Shown: in pieces, positions 1-9,357 of the stretch
Layout of the letters: the number at the start of each line of letters is the position of its first letter
Position numbering within the stretch: the first letter of the stretch is position 1
From: Gammaproteobacteria bacterium
GTDB lineage: Bacteria; Pseudomonadota; Gammaproteobacteria; Pseudomonadales; Pseudohongiellaceae
Length of the DNA: 64,000 nucleotides
Reading direction: 5' to 3'
NCBI GenBank assembly: GCA_029245395.1
Contig: JAQWPL010000009.1
Span: forward strand, 1 to 64,000
The notes under the pieces: model-generated
Told to the model about the DNA's origin: nothing
The model's database searches: none
What the model saw: the letters and a program-made list of their open reading frames with translations, nothing else
Position numbers and translations under genes: made by a program

Positions 1-484
1 GTCGGCGAAAATCTACGGCACCGTTGTTAAGGCGAAACCCTCCCAGTTCTTCGGTATCCACGACTCCGTCTTCATCCGCATCGTAGGCGTACACAATACA
101 GGTGCCTTGTGTTGCTGCTGGTGAACCACCAGTATTTATCCAGCCATTGGCCAGGTCGGTAACCATTTGGACATTACTGGCTACGCTGTCAAAAACTTCC
201 ATAGCCGTATTGTCGACCTGATTAAATACATTGGTGGTCGGGTTTGTGGCAGTGGCCGCGTCGCCTGAATAACCAGATCGGCGCAGTTCTGAAATCATCA
301 ATGCCATAACGGCATTAATGTCCTGGTTCATTTTACTGGCGGCTAGCGTATCCATTGAGCTGGTATAGGTTGCCAAATAACCAACCATGACAGAGCTCAT
401 CACGCTCAGACTGAGTGCGATACTGATGAGCATTTCCGTGATCGTAAAACCGGCTTGGCTTTTTATGGCTTCCATGTTTTTCAT
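1..484 (-). CDS. Type IV prepilin-like protein, PilW-like (partial, cut by window edge)
   Basis: The reading frame is open from an ATG at 484 to the window edge (161 codons), so only the N-terminal part is seen. The start MKNMEAIKSQAGFTITEMLI is a class III prepilin signal: a short basic leader, a Gly before the cleavage point, then Phe with Glu at mature position 5, followed by a hydrophobic helix to about residue 40. The rest (SELRRSGYSGDAAT and a DADEDGV-type acidic stretch) resembles the minor pilin PilW, which helps prime type IV pilus assembly in the inner membrane and periplasm. It begins 5 bases after the stop of the FimT/GspH-like gene, so the two are surely cotranscribed. PilV would be the alternative, but the fragment is too short to settle it. 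Confidence 0.7.
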   Translation of the reverse strand, partial: MKNMEAIKSQAGFTITEMLISIALSLSVMSSVMVGYLATYTSSMDTLAASKMNQDINAVMALMISELRRSGYSGDAATATNPTTNVFNQVDNTAMEVFDSVASNVQMVTDLANGWINTGGSPAATQGTCIVYAYDADEDGVVDTEELGGFRLNNGAVDFRR

Positions 485-489
485 ACGCC

Positions 490-1146
490 CTAACATCCCC
501 TGTAATTGCTGACTGTAGTTGTCAGGGAACTGGACGGGACACAGATTGTGGGTCTGCCCAGGAGGCTGACATTTATCTGCAATTTTCTTCCCATACCGCT
601 TTCCAGATTGATTACTCCGTTCGAGGAGGTGGCGCGAACCGGGTTGAATACAATCTGGGTAGTGGCACTGGAAAAGGAGGCTATATCCATTTCCACATCT
701 ATCCATTCCACATTGTCATTACGCATGAGTATCAGGTCGCCAGTATCTAATGTGCCGTCCCCTGGATCCACAGTGCCATCACCATCATCCACGACGATGA
801 CGCAGGCATTGGCCGTAACAGGATTGATCAGGGCAAGATTGCAGAGTGAGTTAGCCGTGCTGATCCCGTATTGCCAAGTGGAAGATCCTGAGGCGTTGAA
901 ATTCACATAGCCGGGGACATTTCCGGTCACAGACTCAGAGCGGGCCTGCTGGATATGGTTGTAAAGTTGCTCCGTGGCACCAATCAGGCGTTGTGAATCA
1001 CCGATATCAGAAAAATTCGGCATGGCGACAGTAATTATGATGGCAAGGATTGCCGTGGATATCATAAGCTCCAGGAGGGTGAAACCCTGCTGGATGATTT
1101 GCCTGATTGGTCTGTTTACTTTAAAAGTTGTCATAAACCTTGCCAT
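490..1146 (-). CDS. Minor pseudopilin of the FimT/GspH family
   Basis: A 218-residue prepilin: the leader ends QQG with cleavage before FTLLELMISTAILAIIITVA, carrying Glu at mature position 5 and a membrane helix. The GspH/FimT body follows, with QARSESVTGN near residue 67 (the usual QxARSEA motif) and a C-terminal Cys. It also has an Asp/Gly-rich loop (DDGDGTVDPGDGTLDTGD) near residues 120-137, which could bind calcium or be a variable surface loop. Such proteins are minor pilins at the tip of type IV pili. The next gene starts 5 bases downstream. Start choice is ambiguous: the ATG at 1146 and another at 1134 (MTTFKV) both have a purine-rich stretch just upstream. Confidence 0.85.
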   Translation of the reverse strand: MARFMTTFKVNRPIRQIIQQGFTLLELMISTAILAIIITVAMPNFSDIGDSQRLIGATEQLYNHIQQARSESVTGNVPGYVNFNASGSSTWQYGISTANSLCNLALINPVTANACVIVVDDGDGTVDPGDGTLDTGDLILMRNDNVEWIDVEMDIASFSSATTQIVFNPVRATSSNGVINLESGMGRKLQINVSLLGRPTICVPSSSLTTTVSNYRGC

Positions 1147-1323
1147 AAAACCTTTTAATAACAGTAACCTGCTGAAGTGCTGTGAACTTAATAAGTGTAT
1201 TATTTCATGGTTATTACGTTTAACTACAGAGAAAATTTCCCGTCTTTAAATGTTTTCCTTACATTTCAAAGGGCTGGGCATGCCAGTAAAGATAGGGCAG
1301 AAAGGCAGGATTTGGAGTGAACT

Positions 1324-1339
1324 GCCCATCAGAATGGGC
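1324..1339. other. Small hairpin between acs and the pilin genes
   Basis: A perfect 6-bp inverted repeat (GCCCAT/ATGGGC) with a 4-base loop lies in the 296-base gap between the stop of acs (1443) and the start of fimT (1146). It has no T tract on either side, so it is not a classical intrinsic terminator. Nothing else is recognisable in this gap. Confidence 0.3.
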
Positions 1340-1442
1340 GTTTGCCGCTGTTTTTTACCTACACTGTGAGGGAAATCACACTCCCTATATTACACCTATA
1401 TAGAGGTATTACCTGACATCTGAGCACTAAACAGCCTGTGTA

Positions 1443-3380
1443 CTAGTTGTTGGGTCTGTTTTCAATAAGGTGATCGACTACAGCGGGGTCAGCAAGTGTG
1501 GTGGTATCGCCGAGATTATCCATCTCGTTGGCAGCAATTTTGCGCAGGATGCGGCGCATGATTTTACCGGACCGGGTTTTTGGCAAGCCAGGAGCCCACT
1601 GAATAATTTCAGGTTTGGCAAAGGCGCCGATTTCCTTACTGACAAAATGGCGCAATTCATTCACGAGTTCGTCTGATTCGTCCACTCCTTTCATCAGGCT
1701 GACATAGGCATAGATGCCCTGGCCTTTGATGTCATGGGGGAAACCAACTACAGCAGCTTCTGCCACACTTTCATGCAGTACTAAAGCGCTTTCAATTTCC
1801 GCAGTGCCTAAACGGTGACCCGATACATTGAGCACATCATCCACGCGGCCAGTAATCCACCAGTAGCCGTCTTCATCCCGACGTGCGCCGTCACCGGTAA
1901 AGTAATATCCGGGATAAGTAGAATAGTAGGTATCCATGCAGCGTTTGTGATCGCCATAAACGCTACGGATCTGGCTGGGCCAGCTTGCAGTGATGACCAG
2001 ATTGCCTGAGGTAGCGCCTTCCAGAATGTTACCGTCCGGGTCGACCAGTGCTGGCTGGACGCCAAAGAAGGGCAGGGTAGCTGAGCCTGGCTTCAGGTCG
2101 GTGACTCCAGGCAGCGGCGTAATCATGTGGCCGCCTGTTTCTGTTTGCCACCAGGTGTCCATGATCGGGCATTGTTCATTACCGACTATATGGTAATACC
2201 ATTCCCAGGCCTCGGGGTTGATGGGCTCACCCACGGTTCCCAGAATTCTCAGGGAACTGCGTGAAGTCGATGTTACGGGATCATTGCCTTGCGCCATTAA
2301 AGCGCGCAGGGCAGTAGGCGCCGTGTAGAAGGAGTTCACCTGGTACTTGTCAATCACCTGCCATAAGCGTGAATAGTCAGGATAAGTGGGCACTCCTTCA
2401 AACATCACCTGTGTGGCCCCGTTGGCCAGGGGACCATAAACGATATAAGTGTGCCCGGTTACCCAGCCCACATCGGCAGCACACCAGTAAATATCGCCCT
2501 CGTGATAATCAAACACATACTTGTGTGACATGGCGGCCATCAGCAGGTAGCCGCCGGTCGTGTGTAGCACCCCTTTGGGTTTACCTGTTGAACCGGAGGT
2601 ATAGAGAATAAAGAGCGGATCTTCGCTGTCCATGGCTTCCGGTTCACAGGTTGTCTCTGCTTTTTCGATGGACTCGTGATACCAGATATCACGACCTTCC
2701 ACCCAGTTAATGTCACCCCCGGTGCGTTTTACAACGAGTACAGTATGGACATCAGGGCATTGCTCCAGGGCACTATCTGTATTTACCTTGAGGGGGAATT
2801 CACGACCGCCGCGAACACTTTCATCAGAGGTGATGACCGCCTGGCAGTCTGAATCCAATATTCTGTCTTTTAGAGAATCAGGAGAAAAGCCTCCGAAGAC
2901 TACCGAGTGGACTGCACCTATGCGAGCACAGGCGAGCATGGCAAAGGCGGCTTCGGGAATCATGGGCATATAGATGCAGACACGGTCGCCTTTTTTGACG
3001 CCCCTGTCTTTCAGGACATTGGCAATCTGACAGACATGATCATGCAGATCTTTATAAGAGATTTTTCGTTCAGTACCGGGTTCATCACCTTCCCAGAGGA
3101 TGGCTGTTTGCCGGGCACGTGCCGGTAAATGACGGTCGATGCAGTTGACGCTGACATTCAGCTTACCGTTAATGAACCATTGGACGTTGCCTTTTGCCAT
3201 ATCACAGTCACTCACCTGGCTGAAAGGAGCAATCCAGTCGAGAAAGATAGTCGCCTGTTCGCGCCAGAAAGTATCTGGATCATCTACCGATGCCTTGTAC
3301 ATGGCATCGTATTGCTCCTTATTCAGGTGGGCTGAGGTTTTGAAGCTTTCAGGCACTGGATAGATTTTGTTGTCTGACAC
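1443..3380 (-). CDS. acs: Acetyl-CoA synthetase (AMP-forming)
   Basis: Makes acetyl-CoA from acetate, ATP and CoA through acetyl-AMP; cytoplasmic. At 645 residues it matches the family (about 650). Seen in order: the N-terminal ACAS motif region ([10 protein letters not shown]), the P-loop-like [12 protein letters not shown] in the middle of the chain, [11 protein letters not shown], the [21 protein letters not shown] hinge region and the C-terminal [11 protein letters not shown], whose Lys is the catalytic, acetylation-controlled residue. Start is a GTG at 3380; no stronger upstream start is seen. It lies 40 bases after panD. In Pseudomonas an acs gene sits in the same neighbourhood, so this looks like ancestral gene order rather than transfer. 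Confidence 0.97.
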   Translation of the reverse strand: MSDNKIYPVPESFKTSAHLNKEQYDAMYKASVDDPDTFWREQATIFLDWIAPFSQVSDCDMAKGNVQWFINGKLNVSVNCIDRHLPARARQTAILWEGDEPGTERKISYKDLHDHVCQIANVLKDRGVKKGDRVCIYMPMIPEAAFAMLACARIGAVHSVVFGGFSPDSLKDRILDSDCQAVITSDESVRGGREFPLKVNTDSALEQCPDVHTVLVVKRTGGDINWVEGRDIWYHESIEKAETTCEPEAMDSEDPLFILYTSGSTGKPKGVLHTTGGYLLMAAMSHKYVFDYHEGDIYWCAADVGWVTGHTYIVYGPLANGATQVMFEGVPTYPDYSRLWQVIDKYQVNSFYTAPTALRALMAQGNDPVTSTSRSSLRILGTVGEPINPEAWEWYYHIVGNEQCPIMDTWWQTETGGHMITPLPGVTDLKPGSATLPFFGVQPALVDPDGNILEGATSGNLVITASWPSQIRSVYGDHKRCMDTYYSTYPGYYFTGDGARRDEDGYWWITGRVDDVLNVSGHRLGTAEIESALVLHESVAEAAVVGFPHDIKGQGIYAYVSLMKGVDESDELVNELRHFVSKEIGAFAKPEIIQWAPGLPKTRSGKIMRRILRKIAANEMDNLGDTTTLADPAVVDHLIENRPNN

Positions 3381-3420
3381 AGGGAAACTTCCGATTAGTT
3401 AATTTTTTCTAATAATATAG

Positions 3421-3791
3421 TCAGGCTACTTGAATAGGAATGGATTTGTTGGAACGAATCAAATTGTTGTTTTCATCAAGATACAAAAGTTTGGGTTGAT
3501 GGTTCAGCATTTCGGCTTCAGTGTAAGCCCCGTAGATACAAATGATAATCCTGTCCCCTACATTGCTTTATGGGCTGCTACTGAAATAATTTTTGAGTCG
3601 TTTTCAGTACGAATTGCACAAGTAGTGAAACGCTCGTCATTGCTGATGTTGTAAATCTGAATTTGCTCAAATTCATGAATACCAGGTTGATCCAATAGTG
3701 TACCGTCTATTGCACAGGAGCCTTCATAATCAAGTTCAGGATGAGAAACAAAAGCTTTATGCAGCTTGGCTTTAAAAATCAAAGATTGCAA
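3421..3791 (-). pseudogene. panD: Aspartate 1-decarboxylase, interrupted by a one-base frameshift
   Basis: PanD makes beta-alanine from aspartate for pantothenate. The first 76 codons match the family closely, with the self-cleavage site EGSCAID placing the pyruvoyl precursor Ser at residue 25 as expected. After HKA the frame runs into TAG at 3558-3560. Reading in the -1 frame from the GCA codon (3564-3566) restores the rest: [18 protein letters not shown] and an ending SIPIQVA with TGA at 3421-3423. The joined protein is about 123-124 residues against 126 in the family. Both halves look unmutated, so this is either a very recent one-base deletion, a sequence error, or (least likely) programmed frameshifting. 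panC and panB are intact nearby. Confidence 0.85.
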
Positions 3792-3879
3792 TTAAGATTC
3801 CCTTGTTGTGTCGATTTCAAGCGGTGCGCATTATCCAAAAAAGGACGTGGATTTTCAATTCAGTGGCAATAGATTCTGA

Positions 3880-4377
3880 CTATTCTTCTTCTTCAAAAGC
3901 AACGGGAAGATATTCTTCATCTTCGTAGTCATCAACACTCAACAAGTATTCATATTCAGGATCAACAAGTACACGCCCTTCCATTGCTTCCCGGCCCAGC
4001 AGCATCATATAGGTCATTTCAGAGCGATCAGTCAGGTTTATTTTGATAGGCCATTCAATTCCAGCCATTCGGATGTTGGTGGTGATGACGACACGTTTTT
4101 CAAGTTCTGCCGAGGAACTTTTTACTTTCTTGGTTTCTTCCACTTCAACAGTAGTCCGAATAATTTTATTCACGTTGTGAATATCTGGATGCAGATCAAA
4201 ACTAACAAAATGTTCCCCCCCCCTGGAATACTCCTCAATATTGTCAACATGCAATGAGGAAGTAGCCGCGCCAGTATCTACTCTGACCTGGAGTTTTTCG
4301 ACACCCAGTTCAGGGAGGTCGCACAATTCTAGTGCGCCAATATTCAGTTTTGAATGTTTTTGGTAAATCGATGTCAT
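3880..4377 (-). CDS. rimB: RimB-like retropepsin-type protease (ATP-dependent zinc protease family)
   Basis: A 165-residue member of the family annotated as putative ATP-dependent zinc protease, which has an aspartic (retropepsin-like) fold. The active-site motif RVDTGAATSSLH is near residues 31-42, and LLGREAMEG near residue 126 matches the family's conserved flap/core. In Pseudomonas the homologue RimB works with the glutamate ligase RimK on ribosomal protein S6. Here it starts 6 bases after the rimK stop, so it is cotranscribed with it. The C-terminus is very acidic. The coding strand holds a run of nine G (4215-4223) within codons for SRGGEH, a slippage-prone tract. Protease activity is inferred from family, not from the sequence. 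Confidence 0.82.
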   Translation of the reverse strand: MTSIYQKHSKLNIGALELCDLPELGVEKLQVRVDTGAATSSLHVDNIEEYSRGGEHFVSFDLHPDIHNVNKIIRTTVEVEETKKVKSSSAELEKRVVITTNIRMAGIEWPIKINLTDRSEMTYMMLLGREAMEGRVLVDPEYEYLLSVDDYEDEEYLPVAFEEEE

Positions 4378-4383
4378 AAAATA

Positions 4384-5301
4384 CTAACCTTTACCCTTGG
4401 GCTTATTGGGCCCGAGTTTGGAATCTTTTTCTATATACTCAATTATTTTGTCAGCCACGTTTTTTCCAGTCGCTGTTTCAATACCTTCAAGTCCAGGTGA
4501 GGAGTTCACTTCGATTACAAGTGGTCCATGAGAAGACCGCAGTATATCCACACCGGCGAGATCCAGCCCCATAACCTGGGCGGCACGAACAGCCAATGCG
4601 CGTTCTCCCGGACGCAGTTTGATCACTTGTGCTGTACCGCCCCGATGTAAGTTGGAGCGATACTCTCCTGTCACAGCCGTTCTTTGCATGGCAGCAATCA
4701 CGGTTTTACCGACGACGAAACAACGAATATCGGAACCGCCTGCTTCCTTGATGAATTCCTGGACCAGGAAATCGGAACCAATGCCACGAAAAGCATTGAT
4801 CAACGCTTCTGCAGCTTTTTTCGTTTCTGCCAGCAGCACACCTTCACCGTGCGTGCTTGCTGTCAGTTTTAATATCAGTGGGGCTCCACCGACAGATTCG
4901 ATCAGTTTATCCGTAGCTTGTGCGGAGTGCGCATAACTGGTTACCGGTTGCCCGATCCCCTTTCTTGCCAGAAGTTGATGAGCGCGCAATTTATCCCGCG
5001 AGCGGTTGATTGCAATCGATTCGTTGATGGAATACACATGCCCGACTTCAAATTGTCGAAGCACCGCACAGCCGTAAGTTGTGATGCTGGAACCGATACG
5101 GGGAATAACGGCATCAAATTTCAGCTCTTCGACCAATTCCGCATTACGCTGGTAGTACACAGCCGGATTATTGGCTGTAATATTCATATAACACTTCAGC
5201 ACATCAATGACGCGTACCTCATGGTCACGCTCTTTGGCAGCTTCAACTAAACGACGAGTAGAGTAGAGATTACGACTCCTGGAAAGGATACCAATTCGCA
5301 T
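4384..5301 (-). CDS. rimK: RimK-type alpha-L-glutamate ligase
   Basis: An ATP-grasp ligase of 305 residues (E. coli RimK has 300) that adds glutamate to the C-terminus of ribosomal protein S6. The N-terminal [18 protein letters not shown], the ATP-grasp core ([38 protein letters not shown]) and the metal-binding [14 protein letters not shown] near the C-terminus are all present. It sits between panC (77 bases upstream) and rimB (6 bases downstream), inside what in Pseudomonas is the uninterrupted panB-panC-panD run, so the rimK-rimB pair looks inserted there. The gene next upstream is panC; whether they share a transcript is unknown. Confidence 0.95.
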   Translation of the reverse strand: MRIGILSRSRNLYSTRRLVEAAKERDHEVRVIDVLKCYMNITANNPAVYYQRNAELVEELKFDAVIPRIGSSITTYGCAVLRQFEVGHVYSINESIAINRSRDKLRAHQLLARKGIGQPVTSYAHSAQATDKLIESVGGAPLILKLTASTHGEGVLLAETKKAAEALINAFRGIGSDFLVQEFIKEAGGSDIRCFVVGKTVIAAMQRTAVTGEYRSNLHRGGTAQVIKLRPGERALAVRAAQVMGLDLAGVDILRSSHGPLVIEVNSSPGLEGIETATGKNVADKIIEYIEKDSKLGPNKPKGKG

Positions 5302-5378
5302 AAAGTGTATTGCCTGAAACCTGAGGTAAAGGGAAAAAGAATTAATACTAAGATACAGGTGATGAGAAAGAAAGGAAC

Positions 5379-6233
5379 TTATCCGTTCAGGTCTATCTGA
5401 ATATTATCGATCAATCTGGTTCTTCCTAACCATACAGCTGAGAGTATAACTAGTTGTTGATCAGATGGGGATGCAGGTTCGAGCGTACCTGCATGACAGA
5501 TATGGAAATATTCAGGTCTCAGGCCAGCGTCCTCTAAAACCAATGCAGCCTCATCTTCCAATTCAAAAAAATTGTTATTGCCGGTTTCAATTTTTTCAGC
5601 TGCGTTTTGCAAACATTTGTACAAACTGGACGCAATTTCCAGCTGATTGTTATCCAGATAGAAGTTTCTTGAGCTCAGGGCCAGGCCATTATCCATTCGC
5701 TCAGTTGGTATACCAATGACCTTGATCGGGATACACAAATCACGGACCATTTTTTTTATGATTTGCAGTTGCTGGAAATCTTTTTCTCCGAAAAAGGCCA
5801 GGTCTGGCATGGTGAGATTAAACAGTTTGCTTACTATCGTGCAGACACCGCCAAAATGCATGGGACGGCTAACACCGCAGTGCCGTTCCGACAGGCCAAG
5901 TACAGTAACTAGTGTTTGACTATCCAGGTCGCCTGGATACATTTCTGAAACGGCAGGCTCAAAAACACCATCGCAGCCCTGTTGTTCCAGTTTTTCATAA
6001 TCGGAGTCGGGCGATTTTGGATAGTTTTCGAAATCTTCGTTAGGGCCAAATTGTAATGGGTTCACAAAAATGCTGGAGAGTACAAAATCGCATTCCTGTT
6101 TGGCGGCATCCACCAGGGCCAGGTGGCCTTGATGCAGATTGCCCATGGTTGGTACCAATCCGATTTTTTTTCCATCACGACGAATCTGTGCCAGGTGGCT
6201 CTGGAGATCATCCCGTGTTTCAAAGAGTTGCAT
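5379..6233 (-). CDS. panC: Pantothenate synthetase
   Basis: Joins pantoate and beta-alanine with ATP to make pantothenate in the cytoplasm. It has 284 residues against 283 in E. coli. The adenylate-forming nucleotidyltransferase motifs are clear: [15 protein letters not shown] (HIGH-like HQGH) at about residues 27-41, [29 protein letters not shown] and LALSSRN (KMSKS-like). It begins 14 bases after the panB stop, so the two form one unit. Its beta-alanine would come from the broken panD 2 kb downstream. Confidence 0.97.
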   Translation of the reverse strand: MQLFETRDDLQSHLAQIRRDGKKIGLVPTMGNLHQGHLALVDAAKQECDFVLSSIFVNPLQFGPNEDFENYPKSPDSDYEKLEQQGCDGVFEPAVSEMYPGDLDSQTLVTVLGLSERHCGVSRPMHFGGVCTIVSKLFNLTMPDLAFFGEKDFQQLQIIKKMVRDLCIPIKVIGIPTERMDNGLALSSRNFYLDNNQLEIASSLYKCLQNAAEKIETGNNNFFELEDEAALVLEDAGLRPEYFHICHAGTLEPASPSDQQLVILSAVWLGRTRLIDNIQIDLNG

Positions 6234-6247
6234 TGAATTACCCGGAT

Positions 6248-7042
6248 TTAATCGTAGGAATGCTCGGGCCCTGGAAAAGAACAGGCTTTGACTGCAGCAA
6301 CATAATCAGCGATAGCGCCAGGAATTCCTGTTTGAGAGTCTGCCAGGAAGTTTTTTACAAATGAGGGTGTGATAGGAGAGATACCAAGCAGATCATGTAT
6401 CACCATAATCTGACCATCAACATCCTTGCCCGCACCGATACCAATAACAGGAATACTTAAGGCTTCTGTAATGGTATTTGCAAGCGCCTGGGGAACGGTT
6501 TCCAGCAACAGACAGCTTGCTCCTGCCCCTTCAAGTAACCTGGCTTCCTCAATCATTGTGTCCGCTTGCTCTGGATCACGGCCCTGGACCAGAAAACCGC
6601 CAATGCGATTCACCGATTGTGGCGTGAGACCCATGTGTGCGCATACTGGTATTCCCCGTTCGGCGAGCAGGCTGGTAGATTCTGCAATCCAGGCACCTCC
6701 CTCCAGTTTTACCATCTGGGCACCGGCGCGCATTAGACGCGCGGCATTTTCCAGGGTTTGCGACTCCGACGCGTAGGACATGAAGGGCAGGTCGGCGATC
6801 AGGAGTGAACCTTGTGCACCCCTTTTTACGCATTCCATGTGATAAATCACATTTTCCATGGTGACAGGTAACGTGGTGTCGTGGCCCTGGATGACCATGC
6901 CTAGCGAGTCACCAACCAGAATAACTTCGACACCGGCTTCGCCATAGAGACCGGCAAAGAGTGCGTCATAGCATGTCAGGCAGGCAAATTTCTCGCCACC
7001 TGCTTTCAACTTATGCAATGTATTGATGGTAACGTTTTTCAA
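6248..7042 (-). CDS. panB: 3-methyl-2-oxobutanoate hydroxymethyltransferase
   Basis: Catalyses the first committed step to pantoate, using methylene-tetrahydrofolate. It has 264 residues, the same as E. coli PanB. The (beta/alpha)8 enzyme's metal-site motif [57 protein letters not shown] and [21 protein letters not shown] are all present. It is followed after 14 bases by panC. In Pseudomonas folK stands just before panB; here a deoxynucleoside kinase gene takes that place, 95 bases upstream. Confidence 0.97.
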   Translation of the reverse strand: MKNVTINTLHKLKAGGEKFACLTCYDALFAGLYGEAGVEVILVGDSLGMVIQGHDTTLPVTMENVIYHMECVKRGAQGSLLIADLPFMSYASESQTLENAARLMRAGAQMVKLEGGAWIAESTSLLAERGIPVCAHMGLTPQSVNRIGGFLVQGRDPEQADTMIEEARLLEGAGASCLLLETVPQALANTITEALSIPVIGIGAGKDVDGQIMVIHDLLGISPITPSFVKNFLADSQTGIPGAIADYVAAVKACSFPGPEHSYD

Positions 7043-7137
7043 TTTTTTCTCAGATTATTCGCGTTATGTAGTTCGTTTTGTCTGTGCTACTTAACCTTTT
7101 TACAGGGTGATTAAAAATTGTCAATAAAAGGTGTGTA

Positions 7138-7809
7138 TCAAATTAATGTGGGTTTGGGATTGAAATAACTTCTACTGCCTTTAGTAGTGGTTAAAATAAA
7201 ATCCAACAGCTGTTGGTAGTCGACATCATTATTAACCAGATCTATTTCCGAGCTGTTGACCATCAGCAAAGTGCCTTCATCATAATAATGGAAATAATTG
7301 GTATAGGCATCGATCAGGCTCTCTAGATATTGCTTCTCAATGAGTTGCTCGGCAGGTATGCCGCGTTTCAGGATACGCTCCATGAGGATATCAGCTGGAG
7401 CTTGCAGATATATCACCAAGTCCGGGCGTGGGGCATCAATGGTCAGGTGTTCGTAGACTTTCTCATAAAGCTCAAATTCATCATTTTCCAGGTTTTGCCT
7501 TGCAAAAAGGCGGTCTTTTTCCATGAGAAAATCAGCCACCCTGACCGGTTCAAACATATCATCCTGGCGTAGATCCTGAATTTGTTGTGCGCGCTGAAAC
7601 AGGAAAAAGAGTTGGGTCGCCAGCGCCATTTGCTTCGGGTCATGATAAAAGCGTTCAAGAAAGGGGTTTTCTTCACTTCTTTCCAGCAGGATTTCATAGT
7701 TGAAACTTTCCGCCAGCCGTTTTGCCAGGCTGGTTTTGCCTACACCGATAGGGCCTTCAACAGCGATATATCGGGGAATGGAACTGGAGCTGTTAATTTC
7801 CTGTGACAC
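7138..7809 (-). CDS. Deoxynucleoside kinase (dGK/dAK family)
   Basis: A 223-residue P-loop kinase of the deoxynucleoside kinase family, which salvages deoxynucleosides to 5'-monophosphates. Seen: VEGPIGVGKTSLAKRL (Walker A, residues 18-33), the substrate-site EENPFLERFYHD, VADFLMEKDRLFA with the conserved Arg after Asp, PDLVIYLQAPADILMERI and a KRGIPAEQ lid region. It lies between pcnB (60 bases upstream) and panB, where Pseudomonas has folK. No sequence kinship to FolK is visible, so this is a replacement in position, not in function. The true substrate (dA, dG or dC) cannot be read from the sequence. Confidence 0.88.
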   Translation of the reverse strand: MSQEINSSSSIPRYIAVEGPIGVGKTSLAKRLAESFNYEILLERSEENPFLERFYHDPKQMALATQLFFLFQRAQQIQDLRQDDMFEPVRVADFLMEKDRLFARQNLENDEFELYEKVYEHLTIDAPRPDLVIYLQAPADILMERILKRGIPAEQLIEKQYLESLIDAYTNYFHYYDEGTLLMVNSSEIDLVNNDVDYQQLLDFILTTTKGSRSYFNPKPTLI

Positions 7810-7869
7810 GTTATTACCGCTTAAGGCTGCAGTGAAAAGTTTGCTGGTGTATAGGCAGCCGCATGATTG

Positions 7870-9240
7870 TCACGAACCGCTTTCTCGCTTACCTGACGAT
7901 TTTACTCTGCGTTTGGATGATTTTGAATGTTGATTTCCTTTTCTGTTCCCGTTGAGCATTTGTTCACGCTGCTCATCATCCGCTGCCTGGAAATCCGTCC
8001 ACCACTGGCCCAGACCCTGAAGATCCTCACCAGTCTGCTCTCTAAGGAGGACAAAATCATAGGCAGCGCGGAAGCGTTTATGACTGACCAAAGCCTTGGC
8101 ACGACGGCGCTTACCCAATCGTAATTGAAATTCCCAGATTTCCCGCATCGGAATACTGAATCGCTTGGGAATTGCAATTTGATTTATCTGATTAGAGATC
8201 ACAGACTGGGTTGCCTGATGCATTGCAACCATTGGAGGCATCTTGCCACTGAGGTTTCGGTGATATTCTTTCTGCAATGCAGGCCATAAAATAGCTGCAA
8301 GTAAAAAGGCAGGGTTGACACTTTTCAGCTCCGCTATGCGCCGGTCAGTGCTGGTAAAAGCCAGGTCAAGCAGTTTCCCTGCAGCAGGGTTTGTTTCTAC
8401 TTCTGCAACAGATGCAGGAAACAAGTATTTGAATACCTCATGCCGGCAAAGCGATTGGTAGGTTTCCAGAGAATTTCCAGTAAAGAACAATTTCAGGATT
8501 TCATCAAACAGCCTGGCCGCTGGAATTAATTCGAGCAAATGTGCCAATGGTTTAATTGGTGCAGCAGTATTGGCTTCAATATCAAATTTAAGTTTGGCTG
8601 ATAATCTCAAGGCGCGGAGGATGCGCACTGGATCTTCCCGGTAACGCTGTTCAGGATCGCCAATCATTTTTAATTGGCGTTGTTTCAGATCTTCCATGCC
8701 ATTGACGTAGTCATGTACCAGAAAGTTTTGCACAGTGTAATAAAGTGCATTGACTGTGAAATCGCGCCGGTCTACGTCTTCTTCCAGTGTGCCATAAACG
8801 TTATCCCTGAGAATCATGCCGCTGTTGGAGTGAGCTGAATCAATATGCCTGATGTTTCGGGCCAGGCGTTCGCCCTTTATTTGCAGACTATCGGTATTGG
8901 AACTACGGAAAGTGGATACCTCAATAATTTCGCGACCCATAGTGACATGTACTATGCGAAAGCGCCGACCGATAATTCGTGCTCGTCGAAATTCAGCTTT
9001 TACCTGTTCAGGTGTTGCGTCAGTGGCAACGTCAAAATCTTTCGGCGTTTTCTCTAACAACAGATCACGTACTGCGCCACCTACAATAAATGCCTGATAC
9101 CCTGCGTCATTGAGCGTATAGAGCACGCGAAGACAGCCAGGGCTAATATTTTTTCGTGAAATACAATGCTGATCCCGTTTAATAGTAGACAGAGATTGCT
9201 GCTTCGAATGTGATGGGGTTTTGTTGATCAACTTTGCCAA
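7870..9240 (-). CDS. pcnB: Poly(A) polymerase I
   Basis: Adds 3' poly(A) tails that speed RNA decay. It has 456 residues (E. coli mature protein about 450). The nucleotidyltransferase superfamily head is clear: FIVGGAVRDLLLEKTPKDFD with the catalytic Asp pair near residues 72-74, IIGRRFRIVHVTMG, RRDFTVNALYY and EDPVRILRALRL. The C-terminal 40 residues are rich in Lys, Arg and Ser, as in RNA-binding tails of PcnB. The only start giving a full N-terminus is TTG at 9240, with no clear ribosome-binding site; E. coli pcnB is known for a rare AUU start, so weak initiation may be conserved. It follows the CbrB-like gene as in Pseudomonas. Confidence 0.95.
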   Translation of the reverse strand: MAKLINKTPSHSKQQSLSTIKRDQHCISRKNISPGCLRVLYTLNDAGYQAFIVGGAVRDLLLEKTPKDFDVATDATPEQVKAEFRRARIIGRRFRIVHVTMGREIIEVSTFRSSNTDSLQIKGERLARNIRHIDSAHSNSGMILRDNVYGTLEEDVDRRDFTVNALYYTVQNFLVHDYVNGMEDLKQRQLKMIGDPEQRYREDPVRILRALRLSAKLKFDIEANTAAPIKPLAHLLELIPAARLFDEILKLFFTGNSLETYQSLCRHEVFKYLFPASVAEVETNPAAGKLLDLAFTSTDRRIAELKSVNPAFLLAAILWPALQKEYHRNLSGKMPPMVAMHQATQSVISNQINQIAIPKRFSIPMREIWEFQLRLGKRRRAKALVSHKRFRAAYDFVLLREQTGEDLQGLGQWWTDFQAADDEQREQMLNGNRKGNQHSKSSKRRVKSSGKRESGS

Positions 9241-9308
9241 GGCCGGGACTGCTGAGACTATGGCATTTTACACACTTGTAGGGATGATGGGTAAAACTGA
9301 AAAAGAAA

Positions 9309-9332
9309 CAGGGATACAGGGATACAGGATAA
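9309..9332. repeat. Short tandem octamer
   Basis: Two exact copies and a third partial copy of an 8-bp unit (CAGGGATA) lie in the 117-base gap between the CbrB-like gene and pcnB. This gap holds CrcZ-type RNA in some Pseudomonas, but here it is too short and shows no run of CA-rich motifs. Confidence 0.6.
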
Positions 9333-9357
9333 AGGTATGGCAAGCCGTTGATTTAAG

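Noticed and set aside
1324-1339. Terminator after acs
   Set aside because: A short stem without a T tract on either strand.
3558-3570. Programmed -1 frameshift in panD
   Set aside because: There is no slippery heptamer and no evident downstream pseudoknot; a simple indel or sequence error is more likely.
9241-9357. CrcZ-like RNA between the CbrB-like gene and pcnB
   Set aside because: The gap is 117 bases and has no set of CA-rich Hfq/Crc motifs.
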